A stretch of DNA of 64,000 nt. Origin: Corynebacterium pseudopelargi (GTDB lineage Bacteria > Actinomycetota > Actinomycetes > Mycobacteriales > Mycobacteriaceae). The stretch spans positions 1,674,001 through 1,738,000 of the forward strand of contig NZ_CP033898.1 of the NCBI RefSeq assembly GCF_003814005.1. Reading direction: 5' to 3'. The notes below the pieces were generated by a model. The model saw nothing but the letters and a program-made list of their open reading frames with translations. It was not told the origin of the DNA and made no database searches. Within the stretch, counting starts at the first letter, position 1. Every line of letters starts with the position of its first letter. A program made the position numbers and the translations under genes. This document shows, piece by piece, positions 24,271-32,910 of this stretch.

Positions 24271-24636
24271 TTACTTGGTATCGAGCAAGTCGATAACAAA
24301 GACCAGGGTGCGACCAGACAGCGGGTGTCCGCCGCCTTCGGGGCCGTAGGCTGCCTCCGGCGGGATGGTCAGCTGACGGCGGCCGCCAACCTTCATGCCG
24401 GGGATGCCCTCTTGCCAACCAGCGATGAGGCCGGACAGTGGGAATTCGATGCTTTGACCGCGATCCCAGGAAGAGTCAAACTCTTGACCAGTTTCGAAGT
24501 CCACACCAACATAGTGCACCTCGACGAAACCGCCGGGTTGTGCTTCGGCGCCATCGCCTTCCACAAGGTCGACGATCACGATGTCTTCAGGTGCAGGACC
24601 TTCAGGTACCTCGATCTGGGGCTTTTCCATGGACAT
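24271..24636 (-). CDS. fkpA: FKBP-type peptidyl-prolyl cis-trans isomerase
   Basis: A single FKBP domain of 121 residues without signal peptide: EVHYVGVDFETGQEFDSSWD, IEFPLSGLIAGWQEGIPGMK, GGRRQLTIPPEAAYG and TLVFVIDLLD make up the active cleft. The gene is preceded by AGGAGA seven bases before ATG 24636 (a second ATG is six bases further in). It lies between gltA and accD3, the order I recall for fkpA in C. glutamicum. Cytoplasmic folding helper. Confidence 0.93.
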   Translation of the reverse strand: MSMEKPQIEVPEGPAPEDIVIVDLVEGDGAEAQPGGFVEVHYVGVDFETGQEFDSSWDRGQSIEFPLSGLIAGWQEGIPGMKVGGRRQLTIPPEAAYGPEGGGHPLSGRTLVFVIDLLDTK

Positions 24637-24849
24637 TTTTCAGTCTCCTAGGTAGGGGTCTGTCGTTTGTCTGCCTAAGCCTTTCTCAAGGCTTCAGCAA
24701 GACATTTCGCACTATCTTACCCAGCCACCTGGCACTTCGCTGCAATGTGCAGGTCAGAGCGGGCAGACTATGCACAGGTTCTTATCAAAATCCTGTATCT
24801 TCTCGCGTTTTCAAGCTTTGACACCTCACGCTTCATTCTTGGCATAAAA

Positions 24850-24882
24850 CAATGCCCACGGCCTTTTGGCTCGTGGGCATTG
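24850..24882 (-). terminator. Terminator after gltA
   Basis: Perfect 11-bp stem CAATGCCCACG / CGTGGGCATTG with an 11-base loop, followed on the minus strand by TTTTATGCC, 34 bp after the citrate synthase stop. Confidence 0.9.
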
Positions 24883-24916
24883 TGTTGGTGTTGCGCTTAT
24901 CGCATCAGCGATCTTT

Positions 24917-26206
24917 TTAGCGCTCTTCGCGCGGGGTGACCTTGCGCAGTGCCTCGCCGGTGTACACCTGGCGCGGGCGGTTGATCTTGGTGGTGGTGGA
25001 AAGCTGCTCGCGGTACTGAGCGATCCAGCCGGGCAGGCGACCAATGGCAAAGAGCACGGTGAAGAAGTCCGTGGGGAAGCCCATGGCGCGGTAGATCAGG
25101 CCGGTGTAGAAGTCCACGTTCGGGTAGAGCTTGCGGGAGACGAAGTAATCGTCGTTGAGTGCAATCTCTTCGAGCTTCATGGCCAGATCCAGCAGATCGT
25201 CGCCGCCGAGGTGCTCAAGGATCTCGTGTGCGGTTTCCTTCACGATGGCCGCACGCGGGTCGTAGTTCTTGTACACGCGGTGGCCGAAGCCCATCAGGCG
25301 TACGCCCTTTTCCTTGTTCTTCACGCGGTTCATGAAGTCGGTGGCGTCGCCGCCGTTTTGCTTGATTTCTTCAAGCATCTCCAGCACGGCCTGGTTTGCG
25401 CCACCGTGCAGCGGGCCGGACAGGGCGTTGATGCCACCGGCGATTGCCACGAACATGTTGGCCTGTGCAGAACCAATCATGCGCACGGTGGAGGTGGAGC
25501 AGTTCTGCTCGTGGTCTGCGTGCAGGATGAGCAGCTTATCCAGGGCCTTTGCCACTACCGGGTCTACCTCGTAGGGCTCGGTGGGGTAGCCGAACATCAT
25601 GCGCAGGAAGTTCTCGCGAGCATTCAGCGAGTTATCCGGGTACATGTAGGGCTGGCCCTTGGATGCGCGGTATGCGTAGGCCGCCAGCATCGGCACCTTC
25701 GCCAGCAGGCGAACGGTGGCCTTGTCCAGTTGCTCCTCGTCGAGGGGGTTGAGCTGATCCTGGTAGTAGGTAGACAGAATGTTCAGCGAGGAAGCCAGCA
25801 CTGCCATCGGGTGGGAGTTGCGCGGGAAGATGTTGAACTGCGCCTTGAAGTCCTCATCCAGCAGGGTGTGGTGGCGGATCTCGTCGTTGAAGTTACGCAG
25901 CTCTTCAACGGTGGGCAGGTGACCCTTGATCAGGAGGTAGGAAACCTCGTTGAAGGTGGCGTTTTCGGCCAGGTCGGCAATGTCGTATCCGCGGTGGCGC
26001 AGGATGCCCGCATCGCCATCGATGTAGGTGATCTTGGATTCGCAGGAGCCGGTGGAGACATAACCGGGGTCGAAGGTGACCAGACCAGTTTCGCTCAAAA
26101 GCTTGTCGAGGACAATGCCGTTATTGCCCTCAGAAGCTTCGATGAGGTTCATCTCATACTCGCCACCGGGGTAGTGGAGAACGGCCTTGTTGTTGTCAGT
26201 AGCCAC
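24917..26206 (-). CDS. gltA: Citrate synthase
   Basis: Condenses oxaloacetate and acetyl-CoA at the entry of the TCA cycle. Translated from GTG 26206 it is 429 residues and begins VATDNNKAVLHYPGGEYE, as in the C. glutamicum enzyme; the frame extends to 26290 but the upstream codons show no similarity. AGGAAAGGGAAG sits just upstream of the GTG. Motifs: GYVSTGSCESKITYIDGDAG near residue 50, HADHEQNCSTSTVR near 245, ALSGPLHGGANQAVLEML near 275, GFGHRVYKNYDPRA near 320 and NVDFYTGLIYRAMGFP near 380, holding the catalytic His and Asp residues. It ends in a conserved VTPREER-like tail. Promoter region has RamB-like elements. Confidence 0.96.
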   Translation of the reverse strand: MATDNNKAVLHYPGGEYEMNLIEASEGNNGIVLDKLLSETGLVTFDPGYVSTGSCESKITYIDGDAGILRHRGYDIADLAENATFNEVSYLLIKGHLPTVEELRNFNDEIRHHTLLDEDFKAQFNIFPRNSHPMAVLASSLNILSTYYQDQLNPLDEEQLDKATVRLLAKVPMLAAYAYRASKGQPYMYPDNSLNARENFLRMMFGYPTEPYEVDPVVAKALDKLLILHADHEQNCSTSTVRMIGSAQANMFVAIAGGINALSGPLHGGANQAVLEMLEEIKQNGGDATDFMNRVKNKEKGVRLMGFGHRVYKNYDPRAAIVKETAHEILEHLGGDDLLDLAMKLEEIALNDDYFVSRKLYPNVDFYTGLIYRAMGFPTDFFTVLFAIGRLPGWIAQYREQLSTTTKINRPRQVYTGEALRKVTPREER

Positions 26207-26676
26207 AACTTCCCTTTCCTTGTGGCCCCCGGCGATCAAGTCTGCATCGCATTTGCGCCTGGGCCAACGTTTCTTCGGGTCCGCGCGCAATCTTGGGGTT
26301 GCTCAAGATCGCACTTTCGAACGATGGTGTTCATGTTGTTTTTCTTCCAATGGGCAGCTCGTACTGCCATGGATCACAGCCTAGTCTAGCAAAGTTTGTG
26401 ATACACCCTACATTGCAAGAAAATTCGGAATGAACTCGCAGTGTTTTACCCCCAACCTGCCTTCCGGCCACGCCTCAGCCGGGGGCTATGCAAACTTTTT
26501 CGCCGTAGCATTTCGCTTGTCGACGCCCCCTGTCGTGCTTCAGCTCACGCACGCAGCACCACTCCCCGACCTTCATTCCCACCCCTGTTTGAGGTAGTGC
26601 GCGGTACGATCAGCAGGTCTGGATTGCTTCAAGCAATCACCCGACACCGCCCACTGCTTGCTAACCAGGAAAGAAC
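26207..26676. promoter_or_regulatory. Divergent gltA-serC promoter region with palindromic operator
   Basis: About 470 bp, no gene supported. Near gltA: GCAAAGTTTGTGATACACC (26389-26407) combines a RamB-like GCAAAGTTT and a half-match to the GlxR/CRP motif TGTGAN6TCACA. Near serC: a perfect 17-base palindrome GATTGCTT-C-AAGCAATC at 26622-26638, 38 bp before the serC ATG, just downstream of TACGAT (26605-26610), a good -10. Position over or after the start site fits a repressor operator. C-rich pieces TTACCCCCAA (26446-26456) and CCACCCCTG resemble RamA boxes. Regulator assignments are by eye. Confidence 0.5.
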
Positions 26677-27798
26677 ATGAGCGAATTTCCATCGTTGCCC
26701 AAAGATCTCATCCCTTCGGATGCTCGTTTCGGCTGCGGCCCTTCTAAGGTTCGCCCGGAGCAGCTCCAGGCCGTTGTCGATCACGGCATCGACATCATTG
26801 GCACCTCTCACCGCCAGCCTGCTGTGAAAGACGTTGTTGGTTCTGTTCGCGAGGGCTTGGCCTCTTTGTTCTCCCTGCCCGAGGGCTATGAAATCGTCCT
26901 CTCCCTCGGTGGCGCCACCGCCTTTTGGGATGCCGCAACCTTCGGCCTGATCGAGCAGCAATCCGGTCACCTTGCCTTTGGTGAGTTCTCCTCGAAGTTC
27001 GCCCAGGCCTCGAAGAAGGCCCCTTGGTTGCAAGAGCCAACCGTGATTAGCGCGGAACCAGGCGATGCACCCGCACCGCAGGCCATGGAAGGCTGCGATG
27101 TGCTGGCGTGGGCTCACAATGAAACCTCCACCGGTGCCATGGTGGAAGTTGTTCGCCCCGAGGGCAGCGATGGTTCCCTGATCGCCATCGACGCCACCTC
27201 CGGTGCCGGCGGCTTGCCAGTGGATATGAGCCAGGCCGATGTGTACTACTTCTCTCCTCAGAAGTGCTTCGCCTCTGATGGTGGCCTGTGGTTGGCTGCA
27301 ATGAGCCCGGCTGCCATTGAGCGCATTGCCAAGATCAATGCCTCGGATCGCTTCATCCCGGCCTTTTTAAATCTCCAAACTGCTGTGGAGAATTCCCGCA
27401 AGAACCAGACCTACAACACCCCGGCCGTGGGCACCTTGCTCATGCTGGATAACCAGGTGCAGTGGATGAATGAAGCCGGCGGCCTCGACGCGATGGTGGC
27501 TCGCACCTCTGCGAATGCCAAGGCCTTGTACGACTGGGCCGAGGCGCACGAGCACGCCTCCTGCTTTGTCAGCGATCCCGCCAAGCGCTCGCTGGTGGTG
27601 GGCACCATCGATTTTGATGATTCCATCGATGCTGCCGCCCTTGCCAAGGCGCTGCGCGCCAATGGCATCTTGGATGTTGAGCCTTACCGCAAGCTTGGCC
27701 GCAACCAGCTTCGCATTGGTATGTTCCCGGCCATTGATACCGAGGATATTGTCACCTTGACCAAGGCCATCGACTACACCATCGAGCACATGGCTTAA
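26677..27798 (+). CDS. serC: Phosphoserine aminotransferase
   Basis: PLP enzyme of 373 residues that makes O-phospho-L-serine from 3-phosphohydroxypyruvate and glutamate in serine synthesis. Motifs: RFGCGPSKVRPEQL near residue 17, IIGTSHRQPAVKD near 40, SLGGATAFWDAATFGLIE near 75, the Lys of the internal aldimine in YFSPQKCFASDGG near 192, and RSLVVGTIDFDDS near 305. It follows the actinobacterial SerC type, shorter at the N-terminus than in E. coli. AGGAAAG lies upstream of the ATG. SepH follows after a hairpin. Confidence 0.95.
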   Translation: MSEFPSLPKDLIPSDARFGCGPSKVRPEQLQAVVDHGIDIIGTSHRQPAVKDVVGSVREGLASLFSLPEGYEIVLSLGGATAFWDAATFGLIEQQSGHLAFGEFSSKFAQASKKAPWLQEPTVISAEPGDAPAPQAMEGCDVLAWAHNETSTGAMVEVVRPEGSDGSLIAIDATSGAGGLPVDMSQADVYYFSPQKCFASDGGLWLAAMSPAAIERIAKINASDRFIPAFLNLQTAVENSRKNQTYNTPAVGTLLMLDNQVQWMNEAGGLDAMVARTSANAKALYDWAEAHEHASCFVSDPAKRSLVVGTIDFDDSIDAAALAKALRANGILDVEPYRKLGRNQLRIGMFPAIDTEDIVTLTKAIDYTIEHMA

Positions 27799-27813
27799 AC
27801 CGGCTCGATCGCA

Positions 27814-27860
27814 CACCCCGCGCGAATATGAGGAGTTTTATTCTCCTTTCGCGCGGGGTG
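27814..27860 (+). terminator. Long hairpin between serC and sepH
   Basis: Perfect 13-bp stem CACCCCGCGCGAA / TTCGCGCGGGGTG enclosing an inner AGGAG/CTCCT stem with a TTTTATT loop. It lies 15 bp after the serC stop and 67 bp before the sepH start; terminator for serC, or an attenuator-like structure, in the absence of a T tract. Confidence 0.7.
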
Positions 27861-27927
27861 CATGCGTTATGGTGGAAGACATCAATTGCGCGCGGCGTTG
27901 ATGCAATCGAAGAAACGGAGTGCGAAT

Positions 27928-28800
27928 ATGCGCGAACTTCGCCTGATCCCCGAGGAATCAACTCATTCTTCGCTGGTGTTTGAGGCCAGCGACAATCAAG
28001 AACAGTTCTTCTTGGCTGTCGATGATTCGCTGCGCAATGCGCTCAACGTTGCTCAACCTGAAAGCCCTGAGCCAGAGCACAACGAAGATGAACAGCCCGA
28101 GCAGGCGCAGGTGGAGGCAGAAGCAACAGAGAAGCCTTCACGCCAGCAAAAAGAGGTTGACCCGCGCCTGACTAACCCGCTGAAGATGCGCCCGCGTGAG
28201 ATTCAAGAGCGCCTTCGTCGCGGTGGCACCATTGCAGAGCTTGCACAAGAAAATGGCGTGACCGAATCGCGCATCGAGCCTTTTGCACACCCGGTTTTGC
28301 TGGAGCGTTCCCGCATTGCCAATATGGCCAAGCAATCCAATCCCGTGCGCGATGATGGCCCGGCACAACTTACATTGTGGGAAATCCTGGCCACCGCCTT
28401 CGCCGCCCGCGGCATGGAGCTACAAGATGCCACCTGGGATGCCTACCGCGATAGCGCGAATCAGTGGGTGATCAAGGTGACGTGGCAATCGGGTTTGAGC
28501 GAGCAAAGTGCCGAATGGAACTTTGTATTGCACGGCGCCGGCGCCAAAACTACCGTGGCGCGCAACGCCGTGGCCGCCGATTTGATCGACCCCAACTTCG
28601 CGCAACCTGTACGCAATTTAAGTGCCGTACAACAGCAGCCCGAAGTAGAAGAAGTTGAGCAAGAAGAGGAAACCACCGTCGAAGGTGAGCTCTTGCAGCA
28701 TCCTGAACCACAGCCGCGGAAGCGTCGAAAAGCTGTAACGCCAAGCTGGGAAGACGTGCTGCTTGGGGTGCGCACCAACACCAAACGCCCGAGGTCATAA
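27928..28800 (+). CDS. sepH: Septation regulator SepH (DUF3071)
   Basis: A 290-residue cytoplasmic protein of the actinobacterial SepH family, which directs FtsZ assembly and septation. N-terminal MRELRLIPEESTHSSLVFEA and the winged-helix-like LKMRPREIQERLRRGGTIAE with ENGVTESRIEPFAHPVLLE are the signature blocks of the conserved N-terminal domain (about residues 1-130). The C-terminal part is acidic and low complexity. Start at ATG 27928: ACGGAG lies seven bases upstream, and the alternative ATG 27862 has no similarity. It is next to serC, as in C. glutamicum and mycobacteria by recollection. The following hypothetical gene starts 6 bp after its stop. Confidence 0.9.
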   Translation: MRELRLIPEESTHSSLVFEASDNQEQFFLAVDDSLRNALNVAQPESPEPEHNEDEQPEQAQVEAEATEKPSRQQKEVDPRLTNPLKMRPREIQERLRRGGTIAELAQENGVTESRIEPFAHPVLLERSRIANMAKQSNPVRDDGPAQLTLWEILATAFAARGMELQDATWDAYRDSANQWVIKVTWQSGLSEQSAEWNFVLHGAGAKTTVARNAVAADLIDPNFAQPVRNLSAVQQQPEVEEVEQEEETTVEGELLQHPEPQPRKRRKAVTPSWEDVLLGVRTNTKRPRS

Positions 28801-28806
28801 GCACTC

Positions 28807-29664
28807 ATGGCTGAAACCTCGGAGCACCAAACGGTTGTCACGCTGTGGTATCTCACCACCGCGGATCCAGCCGCAGTGATTCAATTGCAGCCCAAGGCCG
28901 ACCGCGGATTCGGCCGCAAATTGCTGGCACAACTCAACCCCTTGTGGCCGATCACGCCAATTGGGCAATTTGCGCTCAACCGTTCCGCACAGGCCTCAAA
29001 AGACGAGTTCTATATCGCCGGATTCCCCGGCTTGAGCATCGTCCAAACCTGCCTTGATACCGCCGCGCCTTCTGCCATCCCTGAACAATTGCGCCAGGCC
29101 ATTCCCGCCGCCGAGGTGTATGCATTTTTAAGCGAGCAGCGCACTGGCCTTGGTGGTTTTGCGCATTGGAAAGGTGGTGCGCTGAAGCGTTCCTTCGCGG
29201 CGATGCGCGAGCGAGTGTTTGAAGATATCGGCCTTCCAGAACCTTTTGAGCAACCCTATTGGGCAGGAGAGACTGCAGAGCCGATCGGCGGTATTGCCCT
29301 GCCCTTCGTGCCCTTGGAATTGGTAGAAGCAGCACAGCGCGCCTGGCTCGGCTTTGATCCAGCAAACGCCAATGACATCAACGTGGTGGCCTATGCCATT
29401 GATGGGCGCCCAGAACCTAAGGTGGCAACTCCTAAAGCCACGATCGGGCAGGTGGCGCAGGCGGCGTCGGCAAAGCTTGGTTTGGGCGAACAGCGTCGCG
29501 ATTATGACGATTATGAAGAACACGAGGAGCCGGAGCGAGAACTCGATGAGTACCTCGCCCAGGGCACCTCAAAGGCTCGGGGATGGCTTCACAGCGCTTC
29601 GAGTGCAGTGTCAAAGACGTGGCAGAACATCAAAGAGCGTGTGCGCCACGTTGATCGACCTTAA
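28807..29664 (+). CDS. Conserved hypothetical protein (285 aa)
   Basis: Not recognised with certainty. The N-terminal half has a mixed alpha/beta character with FYIAGFPGLSIVQTCLD near residue 70 and RTGLGGFAHWKGGALKRSF near 115; it could belong to the actinobacterial DUF6928 type. The C-terminal third is highly charged (DYDDYEEHEEPERELDEY), then an Ala/Ser-rich helix (about residues 250-275). No signal peptide or membrane segment. It starts 6 bp after sepH and is probably cotranscribed; a cell-division link is only inferred from position. Its 3' end overlaps the convergent methyltransferase gene by 35 bp. Confidence 0.75.
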   Translation: MAETSEHQTVVTLWYLTTADPAAVIQLQPKADRGFGRKLLAQLNPLWPITPIGQFALNRSAQASKDEFYIAGFPGLSIVQTCLDTAAPSAIPEQLRQAIPAAEVYAFLSEQRTGLGGFAHWKGGALKRSFAAMRERVFEDIGLPEPFEQPYWAGETAEPIGGIALPFVPLELVEAAQRAWLGFDPANANDINVVAYAIDGRPEPKVATPKATIGQVAQAASAKLGLGEQRRDYDDYEEHEEPERELDEYLAQGTSKARGWLHSASSAVSKTWQNIKERVRHVDRP

Positions 29665-30499
29665 GGCTGCGGTCGCGTTCATAAAAGGCAATGGCCGCAG
29701 CGGTGGCCAGGTTTAAAGAATCGGTGCCCTCAGCCATAGGGATTCTCGCGCGGATATCGGTGGCTCGCATCGTCTTTTCGCTTAAACCTGGGCCTTCTGC
29801 CCCAACTAAAAGAGCCACCTTTTCAAAGGGCTTGCCCGATGCATCGACTAGGGCATCTGCTAAGTGGGCGGCGTTGGCGTCTGGGGTTAGCGATACGAGC
29901 CTGAAGCCGGCTTCGCGGAGTTGATCCAATTCTTTGTGCCAGGTGGCCCTTTTGCCACCAAAGCTGGCAAAGGGGGTGCGCAGCACGTGGCCCATTGATA
30001 CTCGCACTACCCTGCGGTACAGCGGATCGGCGCATCCATTGCCAAAGAGCACGGCATCAACACCCATGCCTGCGGCGTTGCGAAACATCGAGCCAATATT
30101 TTCATGATCCCCCACCCCTTCAAGCACCGCGATGGTTGTAGCACCCTGAATCGCCTGCTCGATGCTCATCTCCTCTACGCGGTCTGCTGCAGCCAGCAGC
30201 CCGCGGTGCATATCAAAACCTGCGACCTTTGCCAGGGTGGGGCGATCGAGACTATAGATTTCTACGTCTTGGACCAGCTCACTGATGCCCGGTTCGGCCA
30301 GGAAGGATTCCAGCTTGGAGGGAAATCCGATGAGCTTTCTCACCGGGAAGCGCGATGCAAGCAGCCTGCCTACCACCAAGGGGCCTTCGGCGATCACCAA
30401 TCCCTTGCCGCCTGGAAGATCTGGGCGCTGGTCTGAATGATTCAGATCGCGGAAATCATCTAGGCGGGGATCGTCTGGGTTGGTGAGGTGCTCAAGCAT
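29630..30499 (-). CDS. TrmH/SpoU-family RNA 2'-O-methyltransferase
   Basis: A 289-residue SPOUT enzyme using SAM. The SPOUT core carries all three motifs: AVLEGVGDHENIGSMFRNAA near residue 145 (motif 1), KVALLVGAEGPGLSEKTM near 235 (motif 2) and IPMAEGTDSLNLATAAAIAF near 258 (motif 3). The N-terminal substrate-binding domain (residues 1-110) is of the rRNA type. It probably methylates rRNA ribose; the exact nucleotide is not known. It corresponds to Rv0881 by recollection. Convergent overlap of 35 bp with the upstream hypothetical gene. Confidence 0.92.
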   Translation of the reverse strand: MLEHLTNPDDPRLDDFRDLNHSDQRPDLPGGKGLVIAEGPLVVGRLLASRFPVRKLIGFPSKLESFLAEPGISELVQDVEIYSLDRPTLAKVAGFDMHRGLLAAADRVEEMSIEQAIQGATTIAVLEGVGDHENIGSMFRNAAGMGVDAVLFGNGCADPLYRRVVRVSMGHVLRTPFASFGGKRATWHKELDQLREAGFRLVSLTPDANAAHLADALVDASGKPFEKVALLVGAEGPGLSEKTMRATDIRARIPMAEGTDSLNLATAAAIAFYERDRSLKVDQRGAHAL

Positions 30500-30523
30500 G
30501 GGCTTTATGCTACTGCCTTATGG

Positions 30524-31978
30524 TTAACCCACCGCAGCGAGGATGGGATCCATGGCGAAGTAGACCACGAACAGGGCTGAGATCAGCCACATAATCCAGT
30601 GGATTTCTTTTGCCTTTCCAGCAAACAGTGCCATCAAGGTAAAGGCGATGAAGCCAACACCAATGCCATTGGCAATGGAGTAGGTAAAGGGCATTACCAC
30701 GATGGTTAGGAAGGCCGGCAGGGCGATGTGGAATTGGTTGAAGTCGATGTCTCGAACCTGGCCGATCATCAACGCACCAACGATCACGAGCACTGGTGCG
30801 GCAGCCTCGATCGGTACCACCTCGTACAAGGGGGTGAGGAACATTGCCAGCAAGAAGAGTAAGCCGGTGACCACATTGGCCAGGCCGGTCCTTGCACCAT
30901 CGGCAATACCTGCCGCGGAATCCACGTAGACGGTATTGGAGGAAGCCGAAGCGCCACCGCCAATAATGGCGCCAGTACCTTCGACGATCAGGGCCTTTTT
31001 CATATCGGGCAGCACGCCTTGGGCGTCGACAAGCTCAGCCTGCTTACCCAGTGCCGTCATGGTGCCCATGGCATCGAAGAAGTTGGCCAACACCAAGGTA
31101 AAGAGCAACAAGGTCGCTGCCAAGGCGCCGACGTGGCTAAAGGCACCAAAGATGGAGACATCGCCAACGATGGAAAGGTCCGGGATGCCGCCGAAGCCAT
31201 CGGGGAAGGTCGGTACTGCGAGGTTCCAGCCGCCTACCGGATCATCGGCAGAAGAACCGGCACCAGTGATGGCCTCTACCACCATGGCGATGATGGTGGT
31301 GAGCACGATGCCGATAAACAGGCCGCCGCGCACATTGCGGATGACCATGAAACCGCAGATGATCAGACCGAGCACGAACACGAAGGTTGGCCACGAGGCG
31401 ATGGATCCGCCGGTGCCCAGGCTTACTGGCACGGTGGTGTGGGCGGCATCGGGGATGCGGCGCACGAAGCCTGCATCAACTAAGCCGATTAAGGCAATGA
31501 ACATACCAATGCCCACGCTCATCGCGGCGATCATTGACGGTGGGATGGCGGCAAAGACCGCGGTGCGGAAACCAGAGACGGCCAGGATCACGATGACGAT
31601 ACCGTCGAGGACCACCAAGCCCATTGCTTCTTCCCAGGTCAAACCTTCAGAAGAGACCATGGTCACGGCAACGAGGGTGTTAATGCCAAGGCCTGCGGCG
31701 ATGCCGAAGGGATAGCGGGCAATTAAACCGAAGGCAATGGTCATCACACCTGCGGCCAGTGCCGTTGCGGCGGCAACTTGGGGGATGCCGAGGACTTTTC
31801 CATTGACGTCTTCACCGGTACCCAGGATCAGTGGGTTCAGGATGATGATGTACGCCATGGCAAAGAACGTGACTACACCTGCACGGATTTCAGTGCCGAT
31901 GGTGGAGCCGCGTTCAGAGATTTTGAAATATCGATCCAACGCAGACTGCTGCGTTGTAGAAGAGCCTGAAGCTTCCAT
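30524..31978 (-). CDS. AzgA-type purine (guanine/hypoxanthine) permease, NCS2 family
   Basis: A 484-residue polytopic transporter of the AzgA/PbuG clade. Motifs: FFAMAYIIILNPLILG near residue 40, RYPFGIAAGLGINTLVA near 90, VLANFFDAMGTMTALGKQAE near 305 with GGGASASSNTVYVDSAAGIADGARTG near 350, typical of AzgA. About 12-14 membrane helices. GGAGAA lies upstream of the ATG 31978. It imports hypoxanthine, guanine or adenine with protons. The methyltransferase gene starts 25 bp after its stop on the same strand and may be cotranscribed. Confidence 0.9.
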   Translation of the reverse strand: MEASGSSTTQQSALDRYFKISERGSTIGTEIRAGVVTFFAMAYIIILNPLILGTGEDVNGKVLGIPQVAAATALAAGVMTIAFGLIARYPFGIAAGLGINTLVAVTMVSSEGLTWEEAMGLVVLDGIVIVILAVSGFRTAVFAAIPPSMIAAMSVGIGMFIALIGLVDAGFVRRIPDAAHTTVPVSLGTGGSIASWPTFVFVLGLIICGFMVIRNVRGGLFIGIVLTTIIAMVVEAITGAGSSADDPVGGWNLAVPTFPDGFGGIPDLSIVGDVSIFGAFSHVGALAATLLLFTLVLANFFDAMGTMTALGKQAELVDAQGVLPDMKKALIVEGTGAIIGGGASASSNTVYVDSAAGIADGARTGLANVVTGLLFLLAMFLTPLYEVVPIEAAAPVLVIVGALMIGQVRDIDFNQFHIALPAFLTIVVMPFTYSIANGIGVGFIAFTLMALFAGKAKEIHWIMWLISALFVVYFAMDPILAAVG

Positions 31979-32124
31979 GCTGTTCTCCGAACATGATGAG
32001 GGTATTGACAGCGCACCTGCCGGAACGATATTCCCACTTTCTTGGATACAGTTCCAAACTTGCTAAGGCTGCCGGGGGCACGCCCCCTGCCCCACCGAGG
32101 CCTTTAAAAGAAGCAAGGCCGCAC

Positions 32125-32157
32125 CGCAGAAGCATCGCAGAAGCACCGCAGAAGCAC
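32125..32157. repeat. Three tandem 11-bp repeats
   Basis: CGCAGAAGCAY occurs three times head to tail (32125-32135, 32136-32146, 32147-32157) in the short gap between the permease promoter and the DUF3027 gene end; a GGGGGC/GCCCCC hairpin sits at 32074-32087. The gap itself (31979-32185) contains no gene. Likely a variable minisatellite or a terminator-adjacent element for the DUF3027 transcript. Confidence 0.7.
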
Positions 32158-32185
32158 CGCCGAGCGATCGCGAGCAAGCGTATTG

Positions 32186-32896
32186 CTATCGCACCTGGAA
32201 GCGCTCGGGGCGTTCGTCGTCGAAGGCTTTGTTGTCGTTGGTGCTCAAAGGCTCGGCGGGCGGTGTATCGGAGTGCGCGCCACAGCCAAAGTCTTCTGCC
32301 ACCACGTGGCCATCTGCTGAGTATTCATTCACGCACGCACCACCGGCGAAGGCCTTATTGGCTACCGGGAGGAAAAAGGCGCAGGTTTTGCAGTGGAATT
32401 GGGCATGGCGCGCAAAGGGTGAGCTGGGGCCAAAATCGCCTGATTCGAGTCGTTCTTGTGCTTCTTTGAGGCCGTAGCCACTCAAGTGGCGTGGGGCTTC
32501 GCCTTCTAGGCGTGGATCATCTGCGCGTGGGGGCAGCACGTCTTTTGGCCCGAGATCTCCTGGGCGAACGCGCTCGTGATAAGGCACCCACGCTGGTGCT
32601 TTGAGTGCGTCTCCGCCTTGAACCAGGGCCACTTCGTTGATGGTCACCGCTGTGTTGCCTGGCGCCCAGGCCACCACAGCATTCCACTCCCAGCCGCTAT
32701 AGCCTTCTACCTCGGCTCGAAAGCGGTGGGTGGCTGCATACTTGCTTACGCCTTTGACTCCGATGTGCTCGCCTACTTCTCCTTCGTCGAGCGCTTCGAG
32801 TGCTTCACGCGCGGCAGCTACGGCCTTGGCGTCGAGCAGTGGCCCGGAGGACCTTCTTTGCTTGTTACGTCTGCTAGCCACAGTGCCATTATCCAT
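32186..32896 (-). CDS. DUF3027 family protein (236 aa)
   Basis: An actinobacterial protein of unknown function, recognised as DUF3027 type from GYSGWEWNAVVAWAPGNT near residue 65 and APAWVPYHERVRPGDLGP near 100. The second half has four conserved cysteines in two pairs: HCKTCAFFLPV, and later GGACVNEYSADGHVVAEDFGC, which may bind zinc or iron-sulfur. No signal peptide. The start is 14 bp from the divergent cyclotransferase start, leaving little space for both promoters. Function not inferred. Confidence 0.82.
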   Translation of the reverse strand: MDNGTVASRRNKQRRSSGPLLDAKAVAAAREALEALDEGEVGEHIGVKGVSKYAATHRFRAEVEGYSGWEWNAVVAWAPGNTAVTINEVALVQGGDALKAPAWVPYHERVRPGDLGPKDVLPPRADDPRLEGEAPRHLSGYGLKEAQERLESGDFGPSSPFARHAQFHCKTCAFFLPVANKAFAGGACVNEYSADGHVVAEDFGCGAHSDTPPAEPLSTNDNKAFDDERPERFQVR

Positions 32897-32910
32897 GCCG
32901 CACTGGCTCT

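Noticed and set aside
24866..26389. 507-residue open frame opposite gltA
   Set aside because: Antisense to citrate synthase, no motif; the minus-strand gene has all catalytic residues.
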